NCBI GenBank assembly: GCA_934590355.1
Contig: CAKTOX010000021.1
Span: forward strand, 1-34,407
Direction of reading: 5' to 3'
Source: an uncultured Oscillospiraceae bacterium
Lineage (GTDB): Bacteria > Bacillota > Clostridia > Oscillospirales > Oscillospiraceae
DNA length: 34,407 nt
Under the pieces are notes generated by a model. It ran no database searches. It was not told the origin of the DNA and worked only from the letters and a program-made list of their open reading frames with translations. A program made the translations under genes and the position numbers. This document shows, piece by piece, positions 7,831 to 15,694 of this stretch (the stretch's first letter is position 1; each line of letters starts with the position of its first letter).

Positions 7831-9024
7831 TCAGACCTCCTCGCTTTTGTATATCATGGCTCCCGCCTTGACCTCGGCGCCGGAGCGTATCTCGATCCTC
7901 GGACCGCAGGTGGCAACGCCCCAGTCCGCGCTTCCGTCGGGAGCGGAGCCGACGTGCGCGCCGCTTTTAATGACGGTGCCCTCGCCGATTATCGCGTATT
8001 CGACCGTTGCGCCGTCCTCGACCGTGACGCCCGGCATGAGAACGGAATACAGCACCCTCGCGCCCTTTCCGACCGTTGCCGAGCTTGAGAGCACGGAGTT
8101 TTCGACGCTGCCCTCGATGACGCAGCCCTCGGTTACGATGGAGTGCTCGACGCAGGCATCGCTGCCTATGTAATGCGGCGGCTGTGCCACGCTTCTCGAG
8201 CGGATGGGCCAGCTCGGGTCATACAGGTTTATGAGCGTCGTCGAAAGCATATCCATGTTCGCGTCCCACAGACTCGTTATCGTGCCGACGTCGCGCCAGT
8301 AGCCGTCAAAGCGGTACGGCCAGAGCTTTTCGCCCGCCGCGAGCATATTGGGAATGATATTTTTTCCGAAGTCCTTGCTCGAATTCGGATCGGCCTCGTC
8401 CTCGATAAGGTATCTGCGGAGCTTTTTCCAATTGAATATGTAAATGCCCATCGAGGCAAGGTCGCTCTTGGGCTGCTTGGGCTTTTCCTCGAACTGCTCG
8501 ACATAGCCGTCCGCGCCGAGGTTCATGATGCCGAAGCGGGTCGCCTCCTCCATGGAGACCTGGAGCACCGCGATGGTGCACGCCGCGTCCTTTTCAACGT
8601 GCTCGCGCAGCATTTTGGAATAGTCCATCTTATAGATGTGGTCGCCCGAGAGAATGAGCACGTTGTCGGGGTCATACATCTCGATGAAGCTCATGTTCTG
8701 ATAAATGGCGTTGGCCGTGCCGGAAAACCACGAGCCCGCCTCGCCCGCTGTCTGGTACGGCGGCAGGATGAAAACTCCGCCGTCGGTGCTGTCCAGATCC
8801 CAGGGCTGACCGCCGCCTATGTAGCTGTTGAGCTGAAGCGGCCTGTACTGCGTGAGCACGCCCACGGTGTCGATGCCGGAGTTTGCGCAGTTGGACAGGG
8901 GAAAATCTATAATGCGGTATTTTCCGCCGAAGGGCATATTCGGCTTTGCCACGTCCTGCGTGAGCGCATAGAGCCTTGAGCCCTGACCGCCCGCGAGGAG
9001 CATTGCTATGCAGCTTTTCTTCAT
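7831..9024 (-). CDS. glgC: Glucose-1-phosphate adenylyltransferase, catalytic subunit
   Basis: Makes ADP-glucose from ATP and glucose-1-phosphate, the committed step of glycogen synthesis. The 397-residue protein starts MKKSCIAMLLAGGQGSRL with the intact nucleotide loop, followed by KPNMPFGGKYRIIDFPLSN. It carries the LSGDHIYKMDY metal/substrate segment and the FEEKP motif, and ends in hexapeptide beta-helix repeats. The ATG at 9024 is preferred over an in-frame start at 9108, which would add 28 residues that do not resemble the family; AAGGA lies about 10 bases upstream. It is the first gene of glgC-glgD-glgP-kinase. Glycogen synthase (glgA) is absent from the window. Confidence 0.95.
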   Translation of the reverse strand: MKKSCIAMLLAGGQGSRLYALTQDVAKPNMPFGGKYRIIDFPLSNCANSGIDTVGVLTQYRPLQLNSYIGGGQPWDLDSTDGGVFILPPYQTAGEAGSWFSGTANAIYQNMSFIEMYDPDNVLILSGDHIYKMDYSKMLREHVEKDAACTIAVLQVSMEEATRFGIMNLGADGYVEQFEEKPKQPKSDLASMGIYIFNWKKLRRYLIEDEADPNSSKDFGKNIIPNMLAAGEKLWPYRFDGYWRDVGTITSLWDANMDMLSTTLINLYDPSWPIRSRSVAQPPHYIGSDACVEHSIVTEGCVIEGSVENSVLSSSATVGKGARVLYSVLMPGVTVEDGATVEYAIIGEGTVIKSGAHVGSAPDGSADWGVATCGPRIEIRSGAEVKAGAMIYKSEEV

Positions 9025-9049
9025 GTCATCCGTCCTTCCGTAATAGCAT

Positions 9050-9085
9050 AATAGAAAACGGCAAAGTGCCTGCGCCCTTTGCCGT
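9050..9085 (-). terminator. Terminator between pth and glgC
   Basis: A nine-base-pair perfect stem (9058-9066 with 9077-9085, 10-base loop) is followed on the minus strand by TTTTCTATT. It lies 20 bases after the pth stop and 34 bases before the glgC start, so the glycogen operon is at least partly uncoupled from prs-pth. Confidence 0.7.
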
Positions 9086-9104
9086 CGTAAAGGGCTTAAC
9101 CCTC

Positions 9105-9698
9105 TCAATTAAACTTGTTCATTGCCCTATCCGGGCCCTCCGCGATATAGCACTCGGCAGCATCGGCAGCTGTTTTCGCAAGCTGCTCCATATCCGCCGC
9201 GTCCTGACCCTTGAACGCTCCGAGCACCCAGTCGGCCATGTCGTAATCCGGGTGCGGCGGCGCGCCCACGCCGAGGCGTATGCGCGGGAATTTATCCGTG
9301 CCGAGCTGAGAGATGATGCTCTTGAGTCCGTTGTGTCCTCCCGCCGAGCCGCCGCGGCGAATACGCAGCTTGCCTATCGGCAGCGAGGTCTCGTCCGAAA
9401 CGACGATGACCCGCTCGGGCGGGATCTTATAAAATTTCGCCGCCTGAATGACCGCGTCGCCGGACAGATTCATATAGGTCTGCGGCTTCATGAGCATGAC
9501 CTTCTGACCGGCGATGTCCACCGTTTGCGTCAGAGCCCGGAAGCGGAGCCTGTTTATCGAAACTCCGAGCTTTTTCTCCATGGCGTCGGCTGCCATGAAG
9601 CCCGCATTGTGTCTTGTTCCGTTGTATTTAAGACCGGGGTTGCCGAGGAAAACTATGAGCCACGACACCCCGCCTTTGTTCATAAACATTTTTATCAC
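9105..9698 (-). CDS. pth: Peptidyl-tRNA hydrolase
   Basis: Recycles peptidyl-tRNA dropped from ribosomes. Conserved features are WLIVFLGNPGLKYNGTRHNAGF, with the catalytic His in RHNAGF; MKPQTYMNLSG; and GGSAGGHNGLKSI. The start is uncertain. The GTG at 9698 overlaps the prs stop (GTGA), which argues for coupling, but family members normally begin about one residue before WLIVFLGNPG, which would use the GTG at 9668 or an ATG at 9689 or 9683. The longest form gives 197 residues. Confidence 0.94.
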   Translation of the reverse strand: MIKMFMNKGGVSWLIVFLGNPGLKYNGTRHNAGFMAADAMEKKLGVSINRLRFRALTQTVDIAGQKVMLMKPQTYMNLSGDAVIQAAKFYKIPPERVIVVSDETSLPIGKLRIRRGGSAGGHNGLKSIISQLGTDKFPRIRLGVGAPPHPDYDMADWVLGAFKGQDAADMEQLAKTAADAAECYIAEGPDRAMNKFN

Positions 9699-10657
9699 TC
9701 AAACAGATTGGAAATGGAGATCTCCTCGTAAACGCGCTGGATGGCCTCTGCGAAAACAGGCGCCACGGACATATACCTTATCTTGTCGCAGGGCTGTGCG
9801 TTTTCGGGGTAAGGAATGGTATCGAGAAGCAGGACTTCCTTGATCGCGCTGTTTTCGATGCGCTCGATCGCGGGGCCGGAGAGCACGCCGTGGCTTGCGC
9901 AGGCATAGACCTCCTTCGCTCCGCCGATCTCGATGATCGCCTTTGCCGCGCCCACGAGAGAGCCTGCGGTGTCGATCATGTCGTCAAGCAGGATGCAGGT
10001 CTTGCCCTGAACGTTGCCGATGATGTTCATGACCTCGGACTGATTTGCCTTTTCGCGGCGCTTGTCGACGATGGCCATGTTGCAGCCGAGCTTCATGGAG
10101 AAGTTTCTTGCGCGGGCGGTGCTGCCGACGTCGGGGGACACGACCATTATCTCATCGTTATCCTTGCCGAAAACGTCGATATAATGCTTTGCAAAGAGAG
10201 GTGCGCCGAAAAGGTTATCGACGGGAATGTCGAAGAAGCCCTGGATCTGAGCGGCGTGCAGGTCCATGGTGAGCACGCGGTCAGCGCCGGCAGCGGTTAT
10301 GAGATTTGCCACGAGCTTTGCGGAGATGGGGTCGCGGCTCTTTGCCTTGCGGTCCTGACGGGCATAGCCGAAATACGGAATGACCGCGGTTATTCTGCCT
10401 GCGGAGGCTCTGCGGACTGCGTCGATCATGACGAGCAGCTCCATGAGGTTGTCGTTGACGGGCTTGCAGGTGGACTGCACGATGAAAACGTCGGCGCCGC
10501 GAACGGGCTCATGCACCGAAATGGAGCACTCGCCGTCGGCAAAATGCGTGCAGGTGCACTCACCGAGGTTTTTGAAAAGCTGATTGCATATCTCCTTTGC
10601 AAGCTTGGGATTAGAGTTGCCGGTGAACACCTTTATCTCTTTACCATGGGAAATCAT
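9695..10657 (-). CDS. prs: Ribose-phosphate pyrophosphokinase
   Basis: Makes PRPP from ribose-5-phosphate and ATP for nucleotide, His and Trp synthesis. The 320-residue protein begins with KVFTGNSNPKLAKEIC. It has the ATP-binding PYFGYARQDRK segment, the metal/flexible loop DLHAAQIQGFFDIPVDNLF, and the PRPP-binding loop CILLDDMIDTAGS near residues 220-232. The ATG at 10657 has GAGAGGA upstream and a well-formed promoter about 60-85 bases upstream. Its stop overlaps the longest pth start by four bases. Confidence 0.97.
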   Translation of the reverse strand: MISHGKEIKVFTGNSNPKLAKEICNQLFKNLGECTCTHFADGECSISVHEPVRGADVFIVQSTCKPVNDNLMELLVMIDAVRRASAGRITAVIPYFGYARQDRKAKSRDPISAKLVANLITAAGADRVLTMDLHAAQIQGFFDIPVDNLFGAPLFAKHYIDVFGKDNDEIMVVSPDVGSTARARNFSMKLGCNMAIVDKRREKANQSEVMNIIGNVQGKTCILLDDMIDTAGSLVGAAKAIIEIGGAKEVYACASHGVLSGPAIERIENSAIKEVLLLDTIPYPENAQPCDKIRYMSVAPVFAEAIQRVYEEISISNLFE

Positions 10658-10714
10658 TTTAAATCGTCCTCTCTGTCTTTATTTGCCGATAGTGACCCAG
10701 TATTTATCCATAGC

Positions 10715-10743
10715 ATTATATCAGAAGCACCGCGTGTTGAAAA
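10715..10743 (-). promoter_or_regulatory. prs promoter
   Basis: On the minus strand TTTTCA (10743-10738) and a perfect TATAAT (10720-10715) are 17 bases apart. Transcription would start near 10708, giving a leader of about 50 nt before prs. Confidence 0.65.
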
Positions 10744-10790
10744 GGGGGAAGGGTATATAATTTTATCCATATGCCGTGGGCGCTTTCTGT

Positions 10791-10826
10791 ATAAAAACGC
10801 AAGGACAGCCGAAAGGCTGTCCCTGC
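10791..10826 (-). terminator. Terminator after the HAAS / small membrane protein pair
   Basis: A 12-base-pair stem (10799-10810 with 10815-10826, GAAA tetraloop on the plus strand, one wobble) is followed on the minus strand by GTTTTTAT. It lies 10 bases after the stop of the 63-residue gene. Confidence 0.85.
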
Positions 10827-10836
10827 AAGGTTATAT

Positions 10837-11028
10837 TCAGTGAAGCGGAGCGATGCCGATGACCGCTCTGAATGCGTCGACGAGGTTTTCTATCTCGAAC
10901 GCCGCATAGAAAACATCTTTTATACGCTGCATATCCGCACCCGTCACGACGCCTGCGAGAATGCACAGCACGCCGAGAATGAGCGCGACGGTCGCAACCG
11001 TCGAAACGGCCTTCCATATCTTACTCAT
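10837..11028 (-). CDS. Small membrane protein, unknown function
   Basis: A 63-residue protein with one strongly hydrophobic stretch (about residues 9-30, VSTVATVALILGVLCILAGVV) followed by a short amphipathic tail. Its ATG overlaps the end of the upstream HAAS-domain gene by eight bases, and a terminator follows at once. This supports a real, co-translated gene rather than a chance frame. I do not recognise a family. A role as a partner of the upstream membrane protein is inferred from the overlap only. Confidence 0.65.
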   Translation of the reverse strand: MSKIWKAVSTVATVALILGVLCILAGVVTGADMQRIKDVFYAAFEIENLVDAFRAVIGIAPLH

Positions 11029-12211
11029 TGACGGTCACCTCCCTGACGCAGATCCTTCCGCCGAGCGCCTTGATGCCCGCTATAAGCCCGCTCAGTCCTC
11101 TGAAGAGAATGAGTATCGCAAGCCAAATGAGCATGAGCGCGACCGCGAGCGCCACAAGCGCTGCGCCGGCACACAAAATGCTGTCGGCAAATATCGCAAA
11201 GGTGGAGAAGGCAAAGCCGACCGTTTTGATTCCCAAGCCGATAAGCACCGCACCTGCCGCAAGAAGCGAGATGGCTACTATGACGGCGGCGAAGAAAAGC
11301 GCAAGTCCGATGGGTATCGCAAAAATGAGGTACAGGATAAGAAGCCCCACGTTCGTCTTGTACTGCACCGTTTCCTCAGGCGGCTGCACCTTATCGAGCC
11401 GGTCAAAGACCGTGACCGCGTCAAGCTCCGCAATTTCCTCGGCGGCGGGAGGCTCCTCGCCTTCCCCGGACTTCACGGTTTCCTCGACGGTTTCGACTTC
11501 CTCTGCTTCTTCATCCTCTGTCGTTTCTTCGCTCACCTCGGCGTTCTCCGCGACCGTTTCATCGGCTTCGGCCTCTTCGGCGGGTTCTTCCAGCGCGTCG
11601 CTCTCGCCGTCAGCCTCGGGAGCTTCCTCCTCGATTTCGGTTTCCTCGGGCTCGGATTCCTCGGAGGGGGTCTCGACGATCTCGACCTTGATGTCCGCTT
11701 CCTCCGCTTCCTCTGCTTCGAACTCCTCGGTCACGGGCTCGGATTCCTCGGTTTTCTCCTCCGCTTCGGGCTCCGTGGGAGCCTTCTCGGGCTCGTTAAA
11801 GAACATCGGCGTGTATTCCACGCCCTCCTCCTCGGCCTTTTCGCGGCGTATCTCCTCGATTATATCGGCATAGGAAAGCCCCGGAGCCGGCGCCGCGGGC
11901 GTTTTCTCCGCAGCACTTTCCTTCTTGACGGGCTTAACGAAGATGTGCTCCGGCTCAACGCTCGTCTCGCCCTCGTCGGGCTTGTCCGCCTTTGAATCGG
12001 CCTCCACCGCGAGCTTGCGCTCTGCGCGCTTGTAGCCGCGCGAGATGTTGACGGCAAGTCTCGTGGGCGAGCCGAAGCTCTCGAGCAGCGCCTGCTCGTC
12101 CTCGGCCTCGTCGAGCATCTTGTTATAATGCGCGAGGATATCTTCCTTATCTTCCTTGAACATGAACGTAAGAAGTTTTGACAGCTCAGCCATATAGCGC
12201 TGTCTGTTCAT
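11021..12211 (-). CDS. HAAS (DUF1700-like) domain membrane protein with long acidic linker
   Basis: A 396-residue protein in three parts. Residues 1-70 match the HAAS/DUF1700 N-terminal domain (MNRQRYMAELSKLLTF, then DILAHYNKMLDEAEDEQ and SFGSPTRLAVNISRGYK). Residues about 110-275 are an extremely Glu-rich, low-complexity linker. The last 110 residues hold several transmembrane segments. HAAS proteins often accompany PadR-type regulators and act in signalling or stress, but no PadR gene is here. The ATG at 12211 is chosen because GAGGTG sits seven bases upstream; a GTG at 12235 in frame has no site. It has its own promoter, divergent from proS. Confidence 0.8.
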   Translation of the reverse strand: MNRQRYMAELSKLLTFMFKEDKEDILAHYNKMLDEAEDEQALLESFGSPTRLAVNISRGYKRAERKLAVEADSKADKPDEGETSVEPEHIFVKPVKKESAAEKTPAAPAPGLSYADIIEEIRREKAEEEGVEYTPMFFNEPEKAPTEPEAEEKTEESEPVTEEFEAEEAEEADIKVEIVETPSEESEPEETEIEEEAPEADGESDALEEPAEEAEADETVAENAEVSEETTEDEEAEEVETVEETVKSGEGEEPPAAEEIAELDAVTVFDRLDKVQPPEETVQYKTNVGLLILYLIFAIPIGLALFFAAVIVAISLLAAGAVLIGLGIKTVGFAFSTFAIFADSILCAGAALVALAVALMLIWLAILILFRGLSGLIAGIKALGGRICVREVTVNE

Positions 12212-12251
12212 ATACGTCACCTCGTCTTTCAACACATATGAGTTCTATATT

Positions 12252-12280
12252 ATTATAGACAAAAAGTTCATTTCGGTCAA
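12252..12280 (-). promoter_or_regulatory. Promoter of the HAAS-domain gene
   Basis: TTGACC (12280-12275) and a perfect TATAAT (12257-12252), 17 bases apart on the minus strand. It is divergent from and adjacent to the proS promoter, with a leader of about 35 nt. Confidence 0.75.
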
Positions 12281-12313
12281 GATTTTTTCTTTAATTGCAG
12301 GCTGCACGCGGTA

Positions 12314-12342
12314 TTGACAAGCCGCGGCAAGTCCTATAAAAT
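12314..12342 (+). promoter_or_regulatory. proS promoter
   Basis: A perfect TTGACA (12314-12319) and TAAAAT (12337-12342) 17 bases apart. Transcription would start near 12349, about 26 nt before the proS ATG, so there is no room for a T-box leader. Confidence 0.8.
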
Positions 12343-12374
12343 AGATAAGTTATTAAACATAAGGAGAATTTACA

Positions 12375-13811
12375 ATGGCAAAGGATAAAAAAGTTGAACA
12401 GATAACTGATATGGAACAGGACTTCGCCCAGTGGTTCACCGACGTGTGTACGAAGGCGGAGCTTGTCGATTATTCCGGCGTTAAAGGCCTTTTCATCCTG
12501 CGCCCTTACGGCTACGCCATTTGGGAGAATATTCAGAAAGAGCTTGACCGGATGTTCAAGGAGGGCGGACACGAGAACGTCTCCATGCCCATGCTCATCC
12601 CCGAAAGCCTGCTTCAGAAGGAAAAGGACCATGTCGAGGGCTTTGCGCCCGAGTGCGCTTGGGTAACGGTCGGCGGCTCCGAGGAGCTGCCCGAGAGACT
12701 GTGCATCCGCCCCACCTCCGAGACGCTTTTCTGCGATCATTGGAGCCGCACCGTGCATTCATGGCGCGATCTTCCGATGCTGTACAACCAGTGGTGCTCC
12801 GTTCTGCGCTGGGAAAAGACCACCCGCCCCTTCCTGCGCGGCAGAGAGTTCCTCTGGCAGGAGGGTCACACCCTGCATGAGACCGAGGCCGAGGCGCGCG
12901 AGGAAACTCTGCGTCAGCTCGAGGTCTATGCGACGATGTGCGAAAAGTACCTCGCAATGCCCGTTATCCGCGGCGACAAGACCGAGAAAGAAAAGTTCGC
13001 GGGCGCGGAGAACACCTACACCATCGAATGCATGATGCACGACCACAAGGCGCTCCAGTCCGGCACCAGCCACTACTTCGGCACCGGCTTTGCCGAGCAG
13101 TTCGGCATCACCTTCACCGACAAGGAGAACAAGCAGCGCTACCCGCACCAGACCTCCTGGGGTATGTCCACGCGCATCATCGGCGGCATCATTATGACCC
13201 ACGGCGACAACAACGGTCTTGTTCTGCCCCCGCGCATCGCGCCCGTTCAGGTCATCGTCGTGCCCGTCGCGCAGCACAAGCCCGGCGTCACCGAGAAGGC
13301 AAACGAGCTTTACGATCGCCTCAAGGCCGCCGGCATCAGAGTCAAGATCGACCTGAGCGACAACAGCCTCGGCTGGAAGTGCGCACAGTATGAAATGAAG
13401 GGCGTGCCCCTGCGTCTTGAGCTCGGCCCCCGCGATATCGAGAACGGCGTTTGCGTTGCGGTAAGGCGCGATAACGGAGAAAAGACGACGGTCGCCATCG
13501 ACGAAGTTGAGGCAATGATACCCACTCTGCTCGACGACGTGCAGCAGGGTCTGTTCGACAAGGCAAAGAAAAACCTCGACGAACATATCTTCGAGGCCCA
13601 CTCTCTTGAGGAGGCAAAGGCGCTTCAGGAGGAGAAGGGCGGCTTCATCAAGACCATGTGGTGCGGCGGGCTTGAGTGCGAAATGAAGATGAAGGAGCAG
13701 GCGGGAATGTCCTCGCGCTGCATCCCCTTCGAGCAGGAAGACCTCGGCGATACCTGCCCCATCTGCGGCAAAAAGGCAAAGCACATGATCTACTGGGGCG
13801 TCGCATATTAA
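12375..13811 (+). CDS. proS: Prolyl-tRNA synthetase, type 3 (eukaryote/archaea-like)
   Basis: A class II aminoacyl-tRNA synthetase charging tRNA-Pro. At 478 residues without the large editing insertion of E. coli-type ProRS, it is the short form found in many Firmicutes. Motif 2 (LRWEKTTRPFLRGREFLWQEG) lies near residues 151-171 and motif 3 (GMSTRIIGGIIMTHGDNNGL) near 263-282. The C-terminal zinc-binding-like domain has Cys residues in CGGLEC and DTCPICGKK and ends in the conserved WGVAY. TAAGGAG precedes the ATG. It has a monocistronic arrangement with its own promoter and a terminator. Confidence 0.97.
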   Translation: MAKDKKVEQITDMEQDFAQWFTDVCTKAELVDYSGVKGLFILRPYGYAIWENIQKELDRMFKEGGHENVSMPMLIPESLLQKEKDHVEGFAPECAWVTVGGSEELPERLCIRPTSETLFCDHWSRTVHSWRDLPMLYNQWCSVLRWEKTTRPFLRGREFLWQEGHTLHETEAEAREETLRQLEVYATMCEKYLAMPVIRGDKTEKEKFAGAENTYTIECMMHDHKALQSGTSHYFGTGFAEQFGITFTDKENKQRYPHQTSWGMSTRIIGGIIMTHGDNNGLVLPPRIAPVQVIVVPVAQHKPGVTEKANELYDRLKAAGIRVKIDLSDNSLGWKCAQYEMKGVPLRLELGPRDIENGVCVAVRRDNGEKTTVAIDEVEAMIPTLLDDVQQGLFDKAKKNLDEHIFEAHSLEEAKALQEEKGGFIKTMWCGGLECEMKMKEQAGMSSRCIPFEQEDLGDTCPICGKKAKHMIYWGVAY

Positions 13812-13834
13812 ACCGAAACCCGAATAGCCTAAAA

Positions 13835-13862
13835 AACTCCCGACTGAACAGTCGGGAGTTTT
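13835..13862. terminator. Bidirectional terminator between proS and the Nudix gene
   Basis: An 11-base-pair perfect stem (13835-13845 with 13850-13860, GAAC loop) is flanked by A6 on the left and TTTTG on the right, so it can end both proS (+) and the convergent Nudix gene (-). Confidence 0.9.
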
Positions 13863-13863
13863 G

Positions 13864-14328
13864 TTATATCGTTGTGCCGTTTAAAACGGCGCTTATGAGC
13901 TCATCGCCGTCGTAGCTGAGCTTGAGCGAGAAAAACGGCTCGTCGCTCTCAAGCAGGCGGAGGAAAATTTTATCCCCCTCCCACAGCGTGAGGTCATAGA
14001 GCTTTTTTCGGTCTATCCACTCCAGCACGCCCTCGTCGCACTGCTTGATTTCGCCCTCGTAATCGTCGGAGGTGAATAAATGCATATACTCCGATGCGCA
14101 TTTGGTGTTCACAAACGTCACTATCCCGCGATAGCGCCATGACATGAGCGTCAGCCCCGTTTCCTCGCGAACCTCGCGCAGCAGGCACTCGTCCGGGCTC
14201 TCGTCCTGCTCGAATTTTCCGCCGACGCCTATCCACTTGTCGCGGTTTATGTCGTTTTCCTTTTTGACGCGGTGGAGCATGAGATATTCGCTCCCGCGGC
14301 AGATATAGCACAGCGTCGTGTTGAGCAT
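13864..14328 (-). CDS. Nudix hydrolase (MutT-like, 8-oxo-dGTP diphosphatase type)
   Basis: A 154-residue pyrophosphohydrolase with a complete Nudix box (GKFEQDESPDECLLREVREETG, spanning about residues 37-58), including all catalytic Glu residues. MLNTTLCYICRGSEYLMLHR and the WIGVGGK approach to the box match the small NTP-diphosphatase (MutT/YvcI-type) group, which cleans oxidised nucleotides. The substrate cannot be fixed by eye. The ATG at 14328 has a near-perfect GGGGAGG eight bases upstream; the in-frame extension upstream to 14421 crosses a terminator hairpin and is not coding. Confidence 0.88.
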   Translation of the reverse strand: MLNTTLCYICRGSEYLMLHRVKKENDINRDKWIGVGGKFEQDESPDECLLREVREETGLTLMSWRYRGIVTFVNTKCASEYMHLFTSDDYEGEIKQCDEGVLEWIDRKKLYDLTLWEGDKIFLRLLESDEPFFSLKLSYDGDELISAVLNGTTI

Positions 14329-14345
14329 TGCAGTTCCTCCCCTAA

Positions 14346-14380
14346 ATAAAAATCCCGCCCTTAGACCGACTAAAGGCGGA
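14346..14380 (-). terminator. Terminator/attenuator hairpin directly upstream of the Nudix RBS
   Basis: A ten-base-pair stem (14355-14364 with 14370-14379, one wobble) is followed on the minus strand by ATTTTTATTT. It ends the 80-residue membrane-protein gene, and its T-tract is only about eight bases from the Nudix ribosome binding site. Confidence 0.75.
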
Positions 14381-14407
14381 ATTTTTCGCTCTCGCGCTCG
14401 GACGGTC

Positions 14408-14650
14408 TTACTCGATCTCAAGCTTCATGGGAAGCCAGAAGGTAAAGCCGTAGAGCATGGTGTTTATGAAGCAGCGGGTATCGTCATACCAGACCTTCTT
14501 GCCTGCCTTCTTCGCAACGGCGAAGTACTCGGCAAGATGCATGGCGTAAAGCACCATCGGTACGAGGGGATTTTTCTTGTGGATAGCGTAGGCGATGCTG
14601 GCGGCTCCGAGGCCGAGAACGCCCTTGCGGGCAGTGCTCCAATAATTCAT
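14408..14650 (-). CDS. Small multipass membrane protein, unknown function
   Basis: An 80-residue protein with two or three hydrophobic helices (about residues 8-22, 28-46 and 58-75) and a conserved-looking polar segment KKVWYDDTRCF between the last two. The size and layout vaguely recall small Erg28-like membrane proteins, but I cannot support that name. AAGGAG lies nine bases before the ATG, a TATAAT-type promoter lies upstream and a terminator downstream, so it is very likely a real monocistronic gene. Confidence 0.7.
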   Translation of the reverse strand: MNYWSTARKGVLGLGAASIAYAIHKKNPLVPMVLYAMHLAEYFAVAKKAGKKVWYDDTRCFINTMLYGFTFWLPMKLEIE

Positions 14651-14680
14651 AGCGAGCTCTCCTTTTAAATTGATGCTTGT

Positions 14681-14709
14681 ATTATAGCAGACATCGTGTT
14701 GAGAAACAA
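14681..14709 (-). promoter_or_regulatory. Promoter of the 80-residue membrane protein gene
   Basis: A perfect TATAAT (14686-14681) with TTGTTT (14709-14704) 17 bases upstream on the minus strand, seven bases past the end of the glycosyltransferase gene. Confidence 0.6.
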
Positions 14710-14715
14710 GAGCCT

Positions 14716-15675
14716 TTATTCTTCATTTTCCCATGTACGCTCGGAGATTATGTAGCGCGGGCGGTGCTTGGTCTCCATGTATATCTTGCCGATGTATTCG
14801 CCGATTATGCCCATGCAGACGAGCTGCACGCCGCTTACGAAGCACACGATGCAGGTCGTGCTCGCCCAGCCCGCGACGGCGTGGCCGCTAAGCGCCGCAA
14901 CGAGTGCCCAGATAACGCCCACGAAGCTCAAAAGCGCAACAACTATGCCGAAGCTCATTATAAGCCGCAGGGGCTTTACCGAAAGGCTCGTTATTCCGTC
15001 AACGGCAAGCGCTATCATCTTGCGCAGGGGGTACTTGCTCTCGCCGGCAAGACGCTCGTGGCGCTCATACTCAACGCTCGTGCTCTTAAAGCCCACAAGC
15101 GGCACCATGCCGCGCAAAAAGAGGTTTACCTCCTTGAAATTTGCAAACTCCTTGAGGACTCTCGCGCTTATAAGGCGGTAGTCGGCATGGTTGTACACGA
15201 CCTCCGCGCCCATCATGGACAGGAACTTATAAAAGCCCTGCGCGGTGGTGCGCTTAAAGAACGTATCGGTCTCGCGTGAGGATCTGACGCCGTAGACGAC
15301 CTCGCAGCCGTCGTGATACGCCCTTACCATCTCGTCCATTGCGTTTATGTCGTCCTGACCGTCGCAGTCTATCGAGATGCTTATATCGCACACGTCCTTT
15401 GCTTCCATAAGTCCCGCGAGCACCGCAGCCTGATGACCGCGGTTGCGGCTCTGGCTTATGCCGATGAAATGCTCGTCGCTGCGCGCAAGGGAGCTTATTA
15501 TCTCCCATGTGTGGTCGCGGCTGCCGTCGTTAACGAACATAACGCGGCTGTCATCGGAAATGAGCCCCTGCGCGGCAAGGTCTTTTATCTTTCCGAGAAA
15601 CTGCGGCGCCGTTATCGGCAGCACCTCCTCCTCGTTGTAGCACGGTATTACGATGTACAATATCGGACGCTTCAT
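14716..15675 (-). CDS. GT2 glycosyltransferase, GtrB/DPM1-like polyprenyl-phosphate glycosyltransferase
   Basis: A 319-residue family 2 glycosyltransferase. The N-terminal catalytic domain has IVIPCYNEEEVLP (residues 8-20), VNDGSRDHTWE, SRNRGHQAAVLAG and the metal/sugar-nucleotide motif IDCDGQDD. Two C-terminal transmembrane segments (about residues 220-285) are typical of enzymes that load a sugar onto undecaprenyl phosphate. The ATG at 15675 has AAGGAG upstream; the longer open frame is not homologous. It starts 19 bases after the upstream GtrII-like gene, so the pair probably loads a lipid-linked sugar and then transfers it outside the cell. The acceptor is unknown. Confidence 0.9.
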   Translation of the reverse strand: MKRPILYIVIPCYNEEEVLPITAPQFLGKIKDLAAQGLISDDSRVMFVNDGSRDHTWEIISSLARSDEHFIGISQSRNRGHQAAVLAGLMEAKDVCDISISIDCDGQDDINAMDEMVRAYHDGCEVVYGVRSSRETDTFFKRTTAQGFYKFLSMMGAEVVYNHADYRLISARVLKEFANFKEVNLFLRGMVPLVGFKSTSVEYERHERLAGESKYPLRKMIALAVDGITSLSVKPLRLIMSFGIVVALLSFVGVIWALVAALSGHAVAGWASTTCIVCFVSGVQLVCMGIIGEYIGKIYMETKHRPRYIISERTWENEE

Positions 15676-15694
15676 TTGTTTTCTCCTTTTTATT

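Noticed and set aside
9025..9108. 28-residue N-terminal extension of GlgC
   Set aside because: Covers the pth terminator hairpin and lacks family similarity; the ATG at 9024 has a better site and matches the family start.
11028..11995. Plus-strand frames opposite the HAAS-domain gene, one very Ser-rich
   Set aside because: Mirror image of the Glu-rich linker (GAG/GAA read as CTC/TTC in shifted frames); no other support.
12759..13784. 341-codon frame opposite proS
   Set aside because: Antisense shadow of a clear synthetase gene; low-complexity Leu/Val/Ala/Asp-rich translation typical of such shadows.
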